Below are positions 43,360-55,992 of a DNA stretch of 64,000 bases, in pieces. The first letter of the stretch is position 1. Each line of letters begins with the position of its first letter. The DNA is from Enterobacter wuhouensis (lineage in GTDB: Bacteria > Pseudomonadota > Gammaproteobacteria > Enterobacterales > Enterobacteriaceae), in assembly GCF_004331265.1 (NCBI RefSeq), contig NZ_SJOO01000005.1:1-64000 (forward strand), given 5' to 3'. The notes beneath the pieces are model-generated. The model did not search any database, was not told the origin of the DNA, and saw nothing but the letters and a program-made list of their open reading frames with translations. The translations under genes were made by a program, and so were the position numbers.

Positions 43360-46300
43360 TTACTCAACGGACTGAGGGCGGGTGGCTGGCGCGGTAGCCT
43401 GGTGCGTTGCACTGTGGCCACCGGCAGAGCCTTTGCCGTCAAAGTTGAACTCAGGGCGAACCCAGTCGCTGTGACGCGGCGCTTCTGGCACATATTCAGG
43501 CGCAGGTGCGCGAGTCATTGGCGCAGTCGCAACGTGTGCAGGTTCAGATACTGGTGCAGCAACAACCGGCTCAGGTTTAACCTCTGGCGCCTTCACCTCT
43601 TCGGCTTCGCGAACAGGTTCAACCTCGATGGCAACGTCCGGAATCACTTCTTCAGCAACGTTTTCGACCACGGCTTCAGCGGTTTCTTCCACCGGAGCTG
43701 CAGGCTCAACTTCCTCTGCGACCTCTTTGGCTACCGCGGCGTCTTCTTCGGCGATAAGCTGCGGTGCGGCATCAACCGGCGCGGCAATTACTTCCGGATG
43801 AGTGGTTTCCACTTCAACAGCCTGCGGTGCTTCAGCTTCAACAGCCTGAGGTTCAACCACGGTGGCGGTTGCAGCGATCGATTCTTCAACCGGTGCGGCT
43901 GGTGCAATCAACTCTTCGGTGACAGCCTGTTCTTCAACAACCTGCTCCGGACGCGCAACAGGATAACGGATCCAGACTTTGCCGGATGCCATTTCAGGCG
44001 ACGCGCACGCGATGGCTAATGGCATTGGCGACTGGGTCGGGTAACGCTCGTCACGGTAACGACGACGACGCTGTCCGCTGACGCGCAGATGACGTGGAGA
44101 GCGGCGTGAACGACGCGGCATTCCTGCGTTATCACGGCCTTCACCGTTTTCATCCTGCTCAACGTTGCTTTCTACCACGGCCGGCAGGTCCACTTTAGCC
44201 AGCTGGGTGTTCGGCGCGGTTTCCGCTGCTTGTTCAGCAACAACTGCGGTTTCTTCCGTTGACTCGGAGGCAAAGCGCACTTTCTGAGCCAGCTGGCGCG
44301 GCTTACGACGCGGCATAACCTGAGTACGTTCTTCCTGCTCAGCTTCCTGCTGTTCAACAGGCGCTTCGCGGTTCAGGTTTTTAACTTCCTGCTGCGCCTG
44401 ACGCTTATCGTCGTTGCGACGGCGATTGCGCTCGCGGCGCGGCTGCTGCTCGTCGCGCTGTTTGCTCTTCTCGGACTCGTCGCCCGCCGGTTGGCGAATT
44501 TCACGATCTTCAACATTCTGCTGCTGTTTCTCGCGACGGTTGCGACGGTTGTCTTCGCGCTGCTCGCGGCCTTCGTTGTTGTCAGAACGGTTATCGCGGC
44601 GCTCGTTACGGTCGCTGCGATCGTTGCGGTCATTGCGATCGCGACGGTTGTTTTGACGTTTACGACGATCCTGCTGACGCTCAGGCTTCGCTTCTTTCGG
44701 TGCTTCTTTAGGTTGCTCCGGCTGAACCTCTTCACCTGCAAACATCTTCTTCAGCGCGCCGAAGAGACGGCTCAGCAGGCCCGGCTGTTCTGGCTGCGCT
44801 TTGGCTGCTTCCGGTGCAGCTTTTTGTGCAGCAGGCTTAGCGGCGGGTTTTTCCAGTACGGCTTCAGGCGGCGCTTCCGGCATGATGAAGGTCGCTAGTG
44901 CAGGCTGCTCAGGCAGTTTACGCTCGGCAGGCTCTTCATCGGACGGCAGGGCCATCTCTTCTTCATGCAGCTTCGGCAGCAGATAGCTGAGCGTAGAGGT
45001 CTCTTCACCCTTACGCACGCGGAGCACGTGGTAGTGCGGCGTTTGCATCTGGTCGTTTGGCACGATGATGCAGCGAACGCCGCCCTGACGCGCTTCGATT
45101 GCACTGACCGCTGCACGTTTTTCGTTCAGCAGGTAAGAGGCCACGGGCACAGGAACGATCGCGTGTACTTCTTTGGTGTTCTCTTTCAGCGCTTCTTCTT
45201 CAATCAGACGCAGAATGGAGAGGGACAGCGATTCGTTATCACGCACGGTACCCGTACCGGAACAGCGCGGGCAGACGTGGTGGCTGGACTCGCCCAGTGA
45301 CGGACTCAGACGCTGACGGGACATCTCCAGCAGGCCAAAACGTGAAATGTGGCTGATCTGGATACGCGCACGGTCCTGACGCACCGCTTCGCGCAGGCGG
45401 TTTTCAACCGCACGCTGGTGGCGAACAGGGGTCATGTCGATGAAGTCGATAACGATCAGACCACCCAGGTCGCGCAGGCGGAGCTGGCGGGCGATTTCAT
45501 CAGCGGCTTCGAGGTTAGTGTTGAAGGCCGTCTCTTCGATATCGCCACCGCGAGTTGCACGAGCGGAGTTGATGTCGATAGCGGTCAGCGCTTCGGTAGT
45601 ATCGATAACGATAGAACCGCCGGACGGCAGGCGCACTTCACGCTGGAAGGCGGACTCAATCTGGGATTCGATCTGATAGTGGCTGAACAGCGGGATTTCA
45701 CCGGTGTACAGTTTAATTTTGCTGGTGAAATCCGGACGACCCAGCGCGGCGATGTGCTGGCGAGCCAGCTCAAGCACTTTCGGGTTATCAATCAGAATTT
45801 CACCGATGTCCTGACGCAGATAGTCGCGGAAAGCACGCACGATAACGTTGCTTTCCTGGTGGATCAGGAACGGTGCAGGGCGGCTTTCTGCTGCTTTCTG
45901 GATGGCTTCCCAGTGCTTCAGGCGGAAGCTCAGATCCCACTGCAGCGCTTCGGCAGATTTGCCTACGCCTGCGGTACGAACGATAAGCCCCATGCCGTCC
46001 GGCAGCTCAAGGCTTGCCAGCGCTTCTTTCAGCTCGGTACGGTCATCACCTTCGATGCGGCGAGAAATACCACCCGCACGCGGGTTGTTTGGCATCAGAA
46101 CCAGATAGCTCCCCGCCAGGCTGATAAAGGTGGTCAGTGCGGCACCTTTGTTGCCACGCTCTTCTTTATCAATCTGAACAATAACTTCCTGACCTTCGCG
46201 CAGAACATCTTTGATGTTCGGACGGCCATGAGCGTTGTAGTTTGCAGGGAAATATTCGCGGGCGATTTCTTTCAGAGGGAGGAAACCGTGACGCTCAGCA

Positions 46301-46482
46301 CCGTAATCGACAAATGCAGCTTCAAGGCTTGGTTCAATGCGGGTGATTTTGCCTTTGTAAATGTTCGCTTTTTTCTGTTCGTGTCCAGGACTTTCGATAT
46401 CCAGATCGTACAGGCGCTGCCCATCCACAAGGGCGACACGCAACTCTTCTTGCTGAGTTGCGTTGATTAACATTCTTTTCAT
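43360..46482 (-). CDS. rne: Ribonuclease E
   Basis: Essential endonuclease that starts mRNA decay and processes rRNA and tRNA; scaffold of the degradosome at the inner membrane. It has 1040 residues (E. coli 1061). The S1 domain lies at about 37-120, the catalytic Asp pair at about 303 ([14 protein letters not shown]) and 346 (IVIDFIDM), and the zinc link CPRCSGTG at about 404. The membrane-binding helix [13 protein letters not shown] follows near 575, then an Arg/Asn/Asp-rich RNA-binding region and a Pro/Glu/Ala/Val-rich tail. The C-terminal end [18 protein letters not shown] matches the PNPase-binding site. Confidence 0.97.
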   Translation of the reverse strand: MKRMLINATQQEELRVALVDGQRLYDLDIESPGHEQKKANIYKGKITRIEPSLEAAFVDYGAERHGFLPLKEIAREYFPANYNAHGRPNIKDVLREGQEVIVQIDKEERGNKGAALTTFISLAGSYLVLMPNNPRAGGISRRIEGDDRTELKEALASLELPDGMGLIVRTAGVGKSAEALQWDLSFRLKHWEAIQKAAESRPAPFLIHQESNVIVRAFRDYLRQDIGEILIDNPKVLELARQHIAALGRPDFTSKIKLYTGEIPLFSHYQIESQIESAFQREVRLPSGGSIVIDTTEALTAIDINSARATRGGDIEETAFNTNLEAADEIARQLRLRDLGGLIVIDFIDMTPVRHQRAVENRLREAVRQDRARIQISHISRFGLLEMSRQRLSPSLGESSHHVCPRCSGTGTVRDNESLSLSILRLIEEEALKENTKEVHAIVPVPVASYLLNEKRAAVSAIEARQGGVRCIIVPNDQMQTPHYHVLRVRKGEETSTLSYLLPKLHEEEMALPSDEEPAERKLPEQPALATFIMPEAPPEAVLEKPAAKPAAQKAAPEAAKAQPEQPGLLSRLFGALKKMFAGEEVQPEQPKEAPKEAKPERQQDRRKRQNNRRDRNDRNDRSDRNERRDNRSDNNEGREQREDNRRNRREKQQQNVEDREIRQPAGDESEKSKQRDEQQPRRERNRRRNDDKRQAQQEVKNLNREAPVEQQEAEQEERTQVMPRRKPRQLAQKVRFASESTEETAVVAEQAAETAPNTQLAKVDLPAVVESNVEQDENGEGRDNAGMPRRSRRSPRHLRVSGQRRRRYRDERYPTQSPMPLAIACASPEMASGKVWIRYPVARPEQVVEEQAVTEELIAPAAPVEESIAATATVVEPQAVEAEAPQAVEVETTHPEVIAAPVDAAPQLIAEEDAAVAKEVAEEVEPAAPVEETAEAVVENVAEEVIPDVAIEVEPVREAEEVKAPEVKPEPVVAAPVSEPAHVATAPMTRAPAPEYVPEAPRHSDWVRPEFNFDGKGSAGGHSATHQATAPATRPQSVE

Positions 46483-46843
46483 CGTAACTTACTCGTTATT
46501 CTTACATTGACGACAAAGCTGCGGGCAAGGTGACGCTTTCCGGGGTATGAACCGATGGCCTCGTGTCTATTCACGTCGCCAACCTCACGGTTGTCGCCCG
46601 CTTAAGAGGCGCAGAGTGTCGGTTGCCTGTATTTCATACGGAAACACAGCGCAATTATCAGGGGAATTGCCTGGGAAAACTCTCCAGAGAACAATCCTTA
46701 TACCGGGAAGTACTGCAACCCGCAGCCCGCTAACTGCCTGAAAGATCAATACGTCTTACGCCATTGCTGCGTGGATGATCAGTCAGACAAAATTGGTCAT
46801 TCCGTCGACATCCTTACAAAACCCGGATTTAGCGCGGAAAACG
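46483..46843 (-). promoter_or_regulatory. rne 5' untranslated region (autoregulatory)
   Basis: The rne-rluC gap is 572 bp with no gene. In E. coli rne has a 361-nt leader (the rne5 element) whose hairpins bind RNase E and let it destroy its own mRNA when in excess. Several inverted stretches occur near the gene, for example GGCGACGTGAAT within a stem at about 46570-46592 on the minus strand. The outer limit is set by analogy with the E. coli leader length. The remainder (46844-47054) should hold the divergent rne and rluC promoters; I could not assign them. Confidence 0.6.
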
Positions 46844-47054
46844 GATTCATTATTCCATTGCTCGCCGGGTTATAGCAAGATGACTTTTACCAATTATCAC
46901 CCGGTTACTCACAGTTTCTTCACTTCAACGTGGCGATTGGTTTAATAACCACCAAATCGATTGCGCTAAACGGTGGGACAGGCCGGATAAAAGTAAATAT
47001 AAGCATAGAAAAATGAGTGGCGCTAATGCCTGACGATATTTAGAATCGCCAACC

Positions 47055-48002
47055 ATGAAAACAGAGACTCCAGCCGTAAAAATGGTTGCTATCGCGGATG
47101 ACTACGCGGGGCAACGTATCGATAACTTCTTGCGCACCCAACTGAAGGGCGTGCCGAAGAGTATGATTTATCGCATCCTGCGCAAGGGCGAGGTGCGGGT
47201 TAACAAAAAACGCGTGAAGCCAGAGTATAAGCTCGAAGCCGGTGATGAAGTGCGTATCCCGCCGGTTCGCGTGGCCGAGCGTGAAGAAGAAGTGGTTTCG
47301 CCTAAGCTGCAAAAAGTGGCCGCGCTGAGTGACGTTATCCTTTATGAAGATGATTACATCCTCGTGCTTAACAAACCGTCCGGTACGGCAGTTCACGGCG
47401 GAAGCGGGCTGAGCTTTGGGGTGATTGAAGGGCTGCGGGCGCTGCGCCCGGAAGCGCGTTTCCTTGAGCTGGTGCATCGTCTTGACCGCGACACGTCCGG
47501 CGTGCTGCTGGTGGCGAAGAAACGTTCCGCGCTGCGTTCGCTGCACGAGCAGCTGCGCGAAAAAGGGATGCAGAAAGACTACCTGGCGCTGGTACGCGGC
47601 CAGTGGCAGTCCCACGTTAAGGTGGTGCAGGCACCCTTGCTGAAAAATATTCTGCAAAGCGGCGAGCGCATCGTGCGGGTGAATCAGGAAGGGAAGCCGT
47701 CCGAGACGCGCTTTAAAGTTGAAGAGCGGTATGAGTTTGCCACGCTGGTGCGCTGCAGTCCCGTCACAGGCCGAACCCACCAGATCCGCGTGCATACGCA
47801 GTTTGCGGGCCATCCTATTGCGTTTGATGACCGCTACGGCGATCGCGAGTTTGATAAGCAATTAGCGGGCACGGGGCTGTCGCGTCTGTTCCTGCATGCG
47901 GCTGCGCTGAAGTTTACCCATCCAAATACGGGCGAAACTATCCGTATCGAAGCGCCGCTGGATGAGCAACTGAAACGCTGCCTGAAGGTTCTGCGCGGCT
48001 AA
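47055..48002 (+). CDS. rluC: 23S rRNA pseudouridine synthase RluC
   Basis: Makes pseudouridine at 955, 2504 and 2580 of 23S rRNA (E. coli numbering). It has 315 residues (E. coli 319). An S4 RNA-binding domain (RILRKGEVRVNKKRVKPEYKLEAGDEVRIP) lies near residues 20-85. The catalytic motif HRLDRDTSG near residue 142 contains the active Asp. GRTHQIRVH near residue 240 is also conserved. It is divergent from rne and ends in its own terminator. Confidence 0.96.
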   Translation: MKTETPAVKMVAIADDYAGQRIDNFLRTQLKGVPKSMIYRILRKGEVRVNKKRVKPEYKLEAGDEVRIPPVRVAEREEEVVSPKLQKVAALSDVILYEDDYILVLNKPSGTAVHGGSGLSFGVIEGLRALRPEARFLELVHRLDRDTSGVLLVAKKRSALRSLHEQLREKGMQKDYLALVRGQWQSHVKVVQAPLLKNILQSGERIVRVNQEGKPSETRFKVEERYEFATLVRCSPVTGRTHQIRVHTQFAGHPIAFDDRYGDREFDKQLAGTGLSRLFLHAAALKFTHPNTGETIRIEAPLDEQLKRCLKVLRG

Positions 48003-48011
48003 GGTAAACGT

Positions 48012-48038
48012 AAAACGGCAACGAATGTTGCCGTTTTT
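48012..48038 (+). terminator. Terminator of rluC
   Basis: An 11-bp perfect stem AAAACGGCAAC (48012-48022) and complement (48027-48037) with a GAAT loop and T tract. Confidence 0.9.
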
Positions 48039-48048
48039 AATGTTTGCT

Positions 48049-48083
48049 CCCTCTCCCTGTGGGAGAGGGCCGGGGTGAGGGCA
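48049..48083. repeat. Dispersed palindromic repeat between rluC and yceF
   Basis: CCCTCTCCC (48049-48057), TGT, GGGAGAGGG (48061-48069), then CCGGGGTGAGGG. This is a familiar dispersed extragenic palindrome of Enterobacter, Klebsiella and relatives. It lies between the ends of convergent rluC and yceF. Confidence 0.75.
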
Positions 48084-48134
48084 TCAGGCCGCAGTTTAGT
48101 AGGCCCATGCAAGCGAAGCGCCGCTGGGCAAAAG

Positions 48135-48719
48135 TCACAGGGTCAGCGGATTACACTCCTCACGCCTCAACATCTGACAAAGCGCAATCAGCGGCAATCC
48201 GACCAGCGTATTCGGATCGCGACCGTCCAGCTTGTCGAACAGCGCAATCCCCAATCCTTCACTTTTAAAGCTCCCCGCACAGTTCAGCGGGCGCTCCCGG
48301 TGCACGTAGTCCATAATCTCTTGCTCGCTGAGGTGGCGGAAGTGTACGTCGAACGGCTCGCATTCGGTTTGCAGGTGGCCGGTGGCGGAGTTATAGAGCG
48401 CCAGGCCAGTATAGAAGGTTACGATAGTGCCTCGCGCCCGCAAAAGCTGTTGGCAGGCGTTCTCCTCTGTATGAGGCTTGCCGGTAATTTCGCCGTCCAG
48501 TACGCAAACCTGATCGGAGCCTATAATCAAATGGGCAGGATAACGTGCGGCCAGCGACTGCGCTTTCTCCTGCGCAAGGCGGGTCACCAGATGGCGCGGT
48601 GATTCACCGGGCTGAGGCGTCTCATCTACGTCAGGAGCGGCGCACTCAAACGGGAACCCAAGTTTTTCCAGCAGCATTCGGCGGTAGGGTGACGTGGAGG
48701 CGAGAACAAGATTTGGCAT
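48135..48719 (-). CDS. yceF: Maf-family m7GTP pyrophosphatase YceF
   Basis: House-cleaning nucleotide pyrophosphatase of the Maf family; the E. coli protein prefers 7-methyl-GTP. It has 194 residues, as in E. coli. [20 protein letters not shown] opens the protein with the phosphate-binding SxxRR, and the catalytic Asp is in [14 protein letters not shown] near residue 69. [16 protein letters not shown] follows. It diverges from yceD. Confidence 0.94.
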   Translation of the reverse strand: MPNLVLASTSPYRRMLLEKLGFPFECAAPDVDETPQPGESPRHLVTRLAQEKAQSLAARYPAHLIIGSDQVCVLDGEITGKPHTEENACQQLLRARGTIVTFYTGLALYNSATGHLQTECEPFDVHFRHLSEQEIMDYVHRERPLNCAGSFKSEGLGIALFDKLDGRDPNTLVGLPLIALCQMLRREECNPLTL

Positions 48720-48847
48720 ATTTTTATCACCAGATATAGCGTATCGATGCCAGCCATTTTAAACTACAGGCCGCAATGTGTGCGAATAATTGGCAAAAGG
48801 CAGCTCTGGTTGCCTTTTTCTTTGACTCTATGACGTTACAAAGTTAA

Positions 48848-49381
<534 letters not shown>

Positions 49382-49385
49382 TTGA

Positions 49386-49571
<186 letters not shown>

Positions 49572-49603
49572 TCACGCGCAAGCGTGATGAAGCTTAGTGA
49601 GGA

Positions 49604-49625
49604 TTTCCCCAGGCAACTGGGGAAA
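49604..49625 (+). promoter_or_regulatory. GNRA-loop hairpin between rpmF and plsX
   Basis: A 9-bp perfect stem TTTCCCCAG (49604-49612) and CTGGGGAAA (49617-49625) closed by GCAA, a GNRA tetraloop. No T tract follows, so it is not a standard terminator; it more likely sets mRNA stability or processing between rpmF and plsX. Confidence 0.6.
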
Positions 49626-49650
49626 CACCAAACCAGGCAGTGACGATACC

Positions 49651-50685
49651 TTGACACGTCTAACCCTGGCGTTAGATGTCATGGGGGGAGATTTTGGCCC
49701 TTCCGTGACAGTGCCTGCAGCATTGCAGGCACTGAATTCTAATTCGCAACTCACACTTCTTTTAGTCGGCAATCCCGACACAATCACGCCATTACTTGCA
49801 AAAGCTGACTTCGAACAACGTTCACGTCTGCAGATTATTCCTGCGCAGTCAGTTATTGCCAGTGATGCCCGGCCATCGCAGGCTATACGCAATAGCCGCG
49901 GCAGCTCTATGCGAATCGCGTTGGAGCTGGTGAAAGAAGGGCGAGCGCAGGCTTGCGTTAGCGCGGGGAATACCGGCGCGCTGATGGGGCTGTCGAAATT
50001 ATTGCTCAAGCCAATCGATGGCATTGAGCGCCCGGCGCTGGTGACGGTATTACCGCACCAGCAGAAAGGCAAAACGGTGGTGCTGGATCTCGGTGCTAAC
50101 GTTGATTGTGATAGTACAATGCTGGCTCAGTTTGCCGTGATGGGCTCGGTGCTGGCAGAAGACGTGGTCGGGATACCTAATCCGCGCGTTGCGTTACTGA
50201 ACATTGGTGAAGAAGAGACAAAAGGCCTGGACAGCATTCGTGACGCTGCCGAATTGCTCAAACAGGTTCCCTCCATCAACTATATTGGTTATCTCGAAGC
50301 CAATGAGTTGCTGACGGGCAAAACGGATGTATTAGTGTGTGATGGCTTCACCGGAAACGTAACGTTGAAGACCATGGAAGGGGTCGTGCGTATGTTCCTT
50401 TCTTTGCTTAAATCGCAGGGAGAGGGCAAAAAAAGTGCCTGGTGGCTGATTTTATTGAAGCGTTGGTTACAAAAAAGCCTGACGCGGCGATTCAGTCACC
50501 TCAACCCCGACCAGTATAATGGCGCCTGTCTGTTAGGATTGCGCGGCATCGTGATTAAGAGTCATGGTGCCGCCAATCAGCGAGCCTTTTCCGTCGCGAT
50601 AGAACAGGCAGTGCAGGCGGTGCAGCGACAAGTCCCTCAGCGGATTGCCGCTCGCCTGGGATCTGTATTAGCTAAAAGTGACTGA
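49651..50685 (+). CDS. plsX: Phosphate acyltransferase PlsX
   Basis: Peripheral membrane enzyme that turns acyl-ACP into acyl-phosphate for glycerolipid synthesis. The start is TTG at 49651 ([17 protein letters not shown]), the same codon and position as in E. coli; a GTG at 49597 would translate through the upstream hairpin. It has 344 residues, about 12 fewer than E. coli, all from the C-terminus. [14 protein letters not shown] and [15 protein letters not shown] are conserved. Confidence 0.94.
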   Translation: MTRLTLALDVMGGDFGPSVTVPAALQALNSNSQLTLLLVGNPDTITPLLAKADFEQRSRLQIIPAQSVIASDARPSQAIRNSRGSSMRIALELVKEGRAQACVSAGNTGALMGLSKLLLKPIDGIERPALVTVLPHQQKGKTVVLDLGANVDCDSTMLAQFAVMGSVLAEDVVGIPNPRVALLNIGEEETKGLDSIRDAAELLKQVPSINYIGYLEANELLTGKTDVLVCDGFTGNVTLKTMEGVVRMFLSLLKSQGEGKKSAWWLILLKRWLQKSLTRRFSHLNPDQYNGACLLGLRGIVIKSHGAANQRAFSVAIEQAVQAVQRQVPQRIAARLGSVLAKSD

Positions 50686-50691
50686 GCGTAC

Positions 50692-51645
50692 ATGTATACG
50701 AAGATTTTAGGTACCGGCAGCTACCTGCCAAAACAAGTGCGAACCAACGCCGATCTTGAAAAAATGGTAGATACGTCTGACGAGTGGATTGTCACGCGCA
50801 CAGGTATCCGTGAACGTCGTATCGCCGCGCCAGACGAAACCGTGTCCACCATGGGTTACGAAGCCGCACAGCGTGCTATCGACATGGCGGGCATTAATAA
50901 AGAAGACATCGGTCTGATCGTGGTTGCCACGACGTCTGCTACGCACGCTTTCCCAAGCGCGGCGTGCCAGGTGCAGAACATGCTCGGTATTAAAGGCTGC
51001 CCGGCGTTTGACGTGGCTGCAGCGTGTGCCGGTTTCACCTATGCGCTGAGCGTTGCCGATCAGTATGTTAAATCAGGTGCCGTGAAGTATGCCCTGGTGA
51101 TCGGTGCCGACGTGCTGGCGCGTACCTGCGATCCAACCGATCGTGGGACGATCATTATTTTTGGTGATGGTGCGGGTGCGGTACTGCTGGGGCAGTCCGA
51201 AGAGCCGGGCATCATCTCCACGCATCTACATGCCGACGGTAGCTATGGCGAACTGCTGACGCTGCCTAACGCCGATCGCGTGAATCCCGACAACTCGATT
51301 TACCTGACCATGGCAGGGAACGAGGTGTTCAAGGTGGCGGTGACTGAGCTTGCCCACATTGTCGACGAGACGCTGGCCGCGAATAATCTTGAGCGCACCG
51401 CGCTTGACTGGCTGGTGCCGCATCAGGCGAACCTGCGCATTATCAGCGCAACGGCTAAAAAGCTGGGCATGTCGATGGATAACGTTGTGGTGACGCTGGA
51501 TCGTCATGGCAACACCTCTGCGGCGTCGGTACCGTGCGCGTTTGATGAAGCGGTACGCGATGGACGAATCAAACGGGGCCAGCTGGTCCTGCTTGAAGCC
51601 TTCGGTGGCGGTTTCACCTGGGGTTCCGCGCTGGTTCGTTTCTAG
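50692..51645 (+). CDS. fabH: Beta-ketoacyl-ACP synthase III FabH
   Basis: Starts each fatty acid by condensing acetyl-CoA with malonyl-ACP. It has 317 residues, as in E. coli. The catalytic triad is visible: Cys112 in [12 protein letters not shown], His244 in [10 protein letters not shown] and Asn274 in [22 protein letters not shown] ends the protein. It lies six bases after plsX. Confidence 0.97.
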   Translation: MYTKILGTGSYLPKQVRTNADLEKMVDTSDEWIVTRTGIRERRIAAPDETVSTMGYEAAQRAIDMAGINKEDIGLIVVATTSATHAFPSAACQVQNMLGIKGCPAFDVAAACAGFTYALSVADQYVKSGAVKYALVIGADVLARTCDPTDRGTIIIFGDGAGAVLLGQSEEPGIISTHLHADGSYGELLTLPNADRVNPDNSIYLTMAGNEVFKVAVTELAHIVDETLAANNLERTALDWLVPHQANLRIISATAKKLGMSMDNVVVTLDRHGNTSAASVPCAFDEAVRDGRIKRGQLVLLEAFGGGFTWGSALVRF

Positions 51646-51660
51646 GATAAGGATTAAAAG

Positions 51661-52590
51661 ATGACGCAATTTGCTTTTGTGTTCCCGGGACAGGGCTCTC
51701 AAACCGTTGGGATGTTGTCTGAAATGGCAGCAAACTATCCGGTAATTGAAGAGACTTTCCGTGAAGCTTCCGATGCGCTGGGTTATGATCTGTGGGCGTT
51801 AACGCAACAGGGTCCGGCAGAAGAGCTGAATAAAACCTGGCAGACTCAGCCAGCGCTGCTGACCGCGTCCGTTGCGCTATGGCGCGTCTGGCAGCAGCAG
51901 GGCGGTAAAGCGCCAGCGCTGCTCGCCGGCCACAGTCTGGGCGAATACTCTGCGCTGGTCTGTGCCGGCGTGATCGCGTTTGCTGACGCGGTACGTCTGG
52001 TTGAACTGCGCGGTAAATTCATGCAGGAAGCGGTGCCGGAAGGCACGGGCGGCATGTCGGCCATTATCGGCCTGGATGATGCCGCCATTGCAAAAGCGTG
52101 TGAAGAATCTGCTGAAGGGCAGGTGGTTTCGCCGGTAAACTTCAACTCCCCGGGCCAGGTGGTTATTGCTGGTCATAAAGAGGCGGTTGAACGTGCAGGC
52201 GCAGCCTGTAAAGCCGCGGGCGCCAAACGCGCGCTGCCGCTGCCGGTGAGCGTACCGTCTCACTGTGCGCTGATGAAGCCTGCTGCCGACAAACTGGCGG
52301 CTGAGCTGGAAAAAATTACGTTTAACGCACCGACGATTTCCGTTGTGAATAACGTCGATGTGAAATGCGAAACCGCGCCGGAAGCTATCCGTAATGCGCT
52401 GGTTCGCCAGCTTTACAGCCCGGTACAGTGGACCAAAACCGTTGAGTTTATGGCGTCACAGGGCGTAGAGCATCTGTATGAAGTCGGTCCTGGTAAGGTC
52501 CTCACCGGTCTGACAAAACGTATTGTTGACACCCTGACAGCCTCGGCGATTAACGAGCCGGAAGCACTGTCAGCGGCACTCGCGCAATAA
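51661..52590 (+). CDS. fabD: Malonyl-CoA:ACP transacylase FabD
   Basis: Moves malonyl from CoA to ACP. It has 309 residues, as in E. coli. FVFPGQGSQTVGM forms the oxyanion loop, Ser92 lies in the GHSLGEYSAL elbow, and His201 in SVPSHCALM completes the dyad. It lies 15 bases after fabH and 12 before fabG in the fatty-acid operon. Confidence 0.97.
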   Translation: MTQFAFVFPGQGSQTVGMLSEMAANYPVIEETFREASDALGYDLWALTQQGPAEELNKTWQTQPALLTASVALWRVWQQQGGKAPALLAGHSLGEYSALVCAGVIAFADAVRLVELRGKFMQEAVPEGTGGMSAIIGLDDAAIAKACEESAEGQVVSPVNFNSPGQVVIAGHKEAVERAGAACKAAGAKRALPLPVSVPSHCALMKPAADKLAAELEKITFNAPTISVVNNVDVKCETAPEAIRNALVRQLYSPVQWTKTVEFMASQGVEHLYEVGPGKVLTGLTKRIVDTLTASAINEPEALSAALAQ

Positions 52591-52602
52591 AAGAGGAATA
52601 CC

Positions 52603-53337
52603 ATGAGTTTTGAAGGAAAAATCGCGCTGGTCACTGGCGCAAGCCGCGGTATCGGGCGTGCCATTGCTGAAACACTGGTTGCGCGCGGCGCGAAGGTGAT
52701 TGGTACAGCGACCAGCGAGAATGGCGCTCAGGCCATTAGCGAGTATCTGGGTGCGAACGGTAAAGGTCTGGTGCTGAATGTGACCGAACCTGCATCTATC
52801 GAATCTGTTCTGGAAAATATTCGCGCAGAGTTTGGAGAAGTGGATATTCTGGTAAATAATGCCGGTATCACACGCGACAACCTGCTGATGCGAATGAAAG
52901 ATGATGAGTGGAACGATATTATCGAAACCAACCTGTCATCTGTATTCCGTCTGTCAAAAGCGGTAATGCGCGCTATGATGAAAAAGCGTCATGGTCGTAT
53001 TATCACTGTTGGTTCTGTGGTTGGTACCATGGGAAATGCTGGTCAGGCTAACTACGCTGCGGCGAAAGCAGGTCTGATCGGTTTCAGTAAGTCGCTGGCG
53101 CGTGAAGTTGCGTCTCGCGGTATTACTGTAAACGTTGTTGCTCCGGGCTTTATTGAAACGGACATGACGCGTGCGCTGACTGATGATCAGCGTGCGGGTA
53201 CACTGGCGGCAGTTCCAGCGGGTCGTCTTGGCGACCCTAAAGAAATCGCCAGTGCGGTTGCATTTTTAGCCTCTGACGAAGCGGGTTACATCACTGGTGA
53301 AACCCTCCACGTCAACGGCGGGATGTACATGGTTTAA
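52603..53337 (+). CDS. fabG: 3-oxoacyl-ACP reductase FabG
   Basis: NADPH-dependent short-chain dehydrogenase that reduces the 3-keto group in each elongation round. It has 244 residues, as in E. coli. The nucleotide motif TGASRGIGRAIAE lies near residue 12 and NNAGITRD near 86. The catalytic Ser (VGSVVGTMG) and YAAAKAG (Tyr151, Lys155) are intact. Confidence 0.97.
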   Translation: MSFEGKIALVTGASRGIGRAIAETLVARGAKVIGTATSENGAQAISEYLGANGKGLVLNVTEPASIESVLENIRAEFGEVDILVNNAGITRDNLLMRMKDDEWNDIIETNLSSVFRLSKAVMRAMMKKRHGRIITVGSVVGTMGNAGQANYAAAKAGLIGFSKSLAREVASRGITVNVVAPGFIETDMTRALTDDQRAGTLAAVPAGRLGDPKEIASAVAFLASDEAGYITGETLHVNGGMYMV

Positions 53338-53491
53338 TCACGATCGAAAATATTTGCGTTATTAGGGCAAATGGCCTCAAAATAACGTAAAATCGTGGTA
53401 AGACCTGCCGGGATTTAGTTGCAAATTTTTCAACATTTTATACACTACGAAAACCATCGCGAAAGCGAGTTTTGATAGGAAATTTAAGAGT

Positions 53492-53728
53492 ATGAGCACT
53501 ATCGAAGAACGCGTTAAGAAAATTATCGGCGAACAGCTGGGCGTTAAGCAGGAAGAAGTTGTGAACTCCGCTTCCTTCGTTGAAGACCTGGGCGCAGATT
53601 CTCTTGACACCGTTGAGCTGGTAATGGCTCTGGAAGAAGAGTTTGATACTGAGATTCCGGACGAAGAAGCTGAGAAAATCACCACCGTTCAGGCTGCCAT
53701 TGATTACATCAACGGTCACCAGGCGTAA
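53492..53728 (+). CDS. acpP: Acyl carrier protein
   Basis: Small acidic carrier of growing acyl chains, 78 residues as in E. coli. The phosphopantetheine Ser lies in [19 protein letters not shown] near residue 37. The sequence is essentially the E. coli one. The 154-bp gap after fabG should carry its own strong promoter; TAAAAT at 53388 is a possible -10 but no clear -35 was found. Confidence 0.98.
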   Translation: MSTIEERVKKIIGEQLGVKQEEVVNSASFVEDLGADSLDTVELVMALEEEFDTEIPDEEAEKITTVQAAIDYINGHQA

Positions 53729-53739
53729 GTGAACATCTC

Positions 53740-55061
<1,322 letters not shown>

Positions 55062-55080
55062 GTCCGGTTAGCCCCTGACG

Positions 55081-55110
55081 AAAAAAAGGTCCGCTTGTCG
55101 GGCCTTTTTT
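55081..55110 (+). terminator. Terminator of fabF
   Basis: Stem AAAAAAGGTCCG (55082-55093) with CGGGCCTTTTTT (55099-55110), one G-T wobble, 20 bases after fabF. Confidence 0.85.
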
Positions 55111-55180
55111 ATTAAGTGTAATCTTCTTGTCCGGTTCAGGACATCCTGCCAGACTGATCCTCCACGTAGAAGGAGCCACC

Positions 55181-55990
55181 ATGTTTTTGATCAATGGTCG
55201 TGAGCAAGATTCTCTTCCTGCCAGCGACAGGGCGACTCAGTTTGGTGATGGTTGCTTTACGACGGCACGCATTCTTAACGGCGATATCTGTCTGCTCGAC
55301 GCGCATATCCTTCGCCTGCAAACGGCCTGTGAAAGGTTAATGATCCCCTATACGGACTGGGACTCGCTGCGGCGCGAAATGAGACAGCTGGCTTCAGGAA
55401 AGCGCAGCGGTGTTCTCAAGGCGATTATCAGCCGCGGCAGCGGTGGTCGCGGCTACAGCGGGGCCAGCTGCGTGCATCCTACGCGCATACTGACCGTGTC
55501 CGCGTATCCTGCCCACTATGAGCGCTGGCGTGAAGAGGGCGCGATCCTGACCCTCAGTCCCGTCCGTCTGGGGCGTAATCCGATGCTTGCCGGTATAAAG
55601 CACCTTAACCGGCTGGAACAGATACTGATCCGTACTCATCTTGAACAGACGGACGCCGATGAGGCGCTGGTTCTTGACAGCGAAGGGTGCATTACGGAAT
55701 GCTGTGCGGCTAATTTACTCTGGCGGAAGGGCCGTGACGTATTCACGCCTTCCCTGAAGCAGGCTGGGGTGGAAGGTATTATGCGCCAGTTTTGTTTACG
55801 GTATCTGGCACACTCTGGTTTTCGCGTTGTCGAAGTTAGCGCAGGGGAAGACGCGCTGCTGGCCGCTGATGAAGTTATCATCTGCAACGCGCTGATGCCC
55901 GTTGTTCCCGTTCGTGCGTATGGCCAACGCTGCTGGTCTTCGCGTGAGCTGTTTCAGTTTTTAGCCCCGATATGTGAGCACACTCTATAG
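55181..55990 (+). CDS. pabC: Aminodeoxychorismate lyase PabC
   Basis: PLP enzyme that makes 4-aminobenzoate for folate from aminodeoxychorismate. The start at 55181 follows GAAGGAG and gives 269 residues, the E. coli length; a start at 55127 is rejected. The family motif [17 protein letters not shown] lies near residue 14, the PLP Lys in [11 protein letters not shown] near residue 159, and [16 protein letters not shown] further on. mltG begins two bases after the stop. Confidence 0.95.
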   Translation: MFLINGREQDSLPASDRATQFGDGCFTTARILNGDICLLDAHILRLQTACERLMIPYTDWDSLRREMRQLASGKRSGVLKAIISRGSGGRGYSGASCVHPTRILTVSAYPAHYERWREEGAILTLSPVRLGRNPMLAGIKHLNRLEQILIRTHLEQTDADEALVLDSEGCITECCAANLLWRKGRDVFTPSLKQAGVEGIMRQFCLRYLAHSGFRVVEVSAGEDALLAADEVIICNALMPVVPVRAYGQRCWSSRELFQFLAPICEHTL

Positions 55991-55992
55991 TC

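Noticed and set aside
44500..44720. Low-complexity DNA stretch
   Set aside because: It encodes the Arg/Asn/Asp-rich RNA-binding region of RNase E, normal for that protein.
45349..46470. A 373-codon plus-strand ORF antisense to rne
   Set aside because: It mirrors the conserved catalytic half of RNase E; no domain or start signal supports it.
49597..49650. Upstream GTG start of plsX
   Set aside because: It would read through the GNRA hairpin; the family starts at the TTG at 49651.
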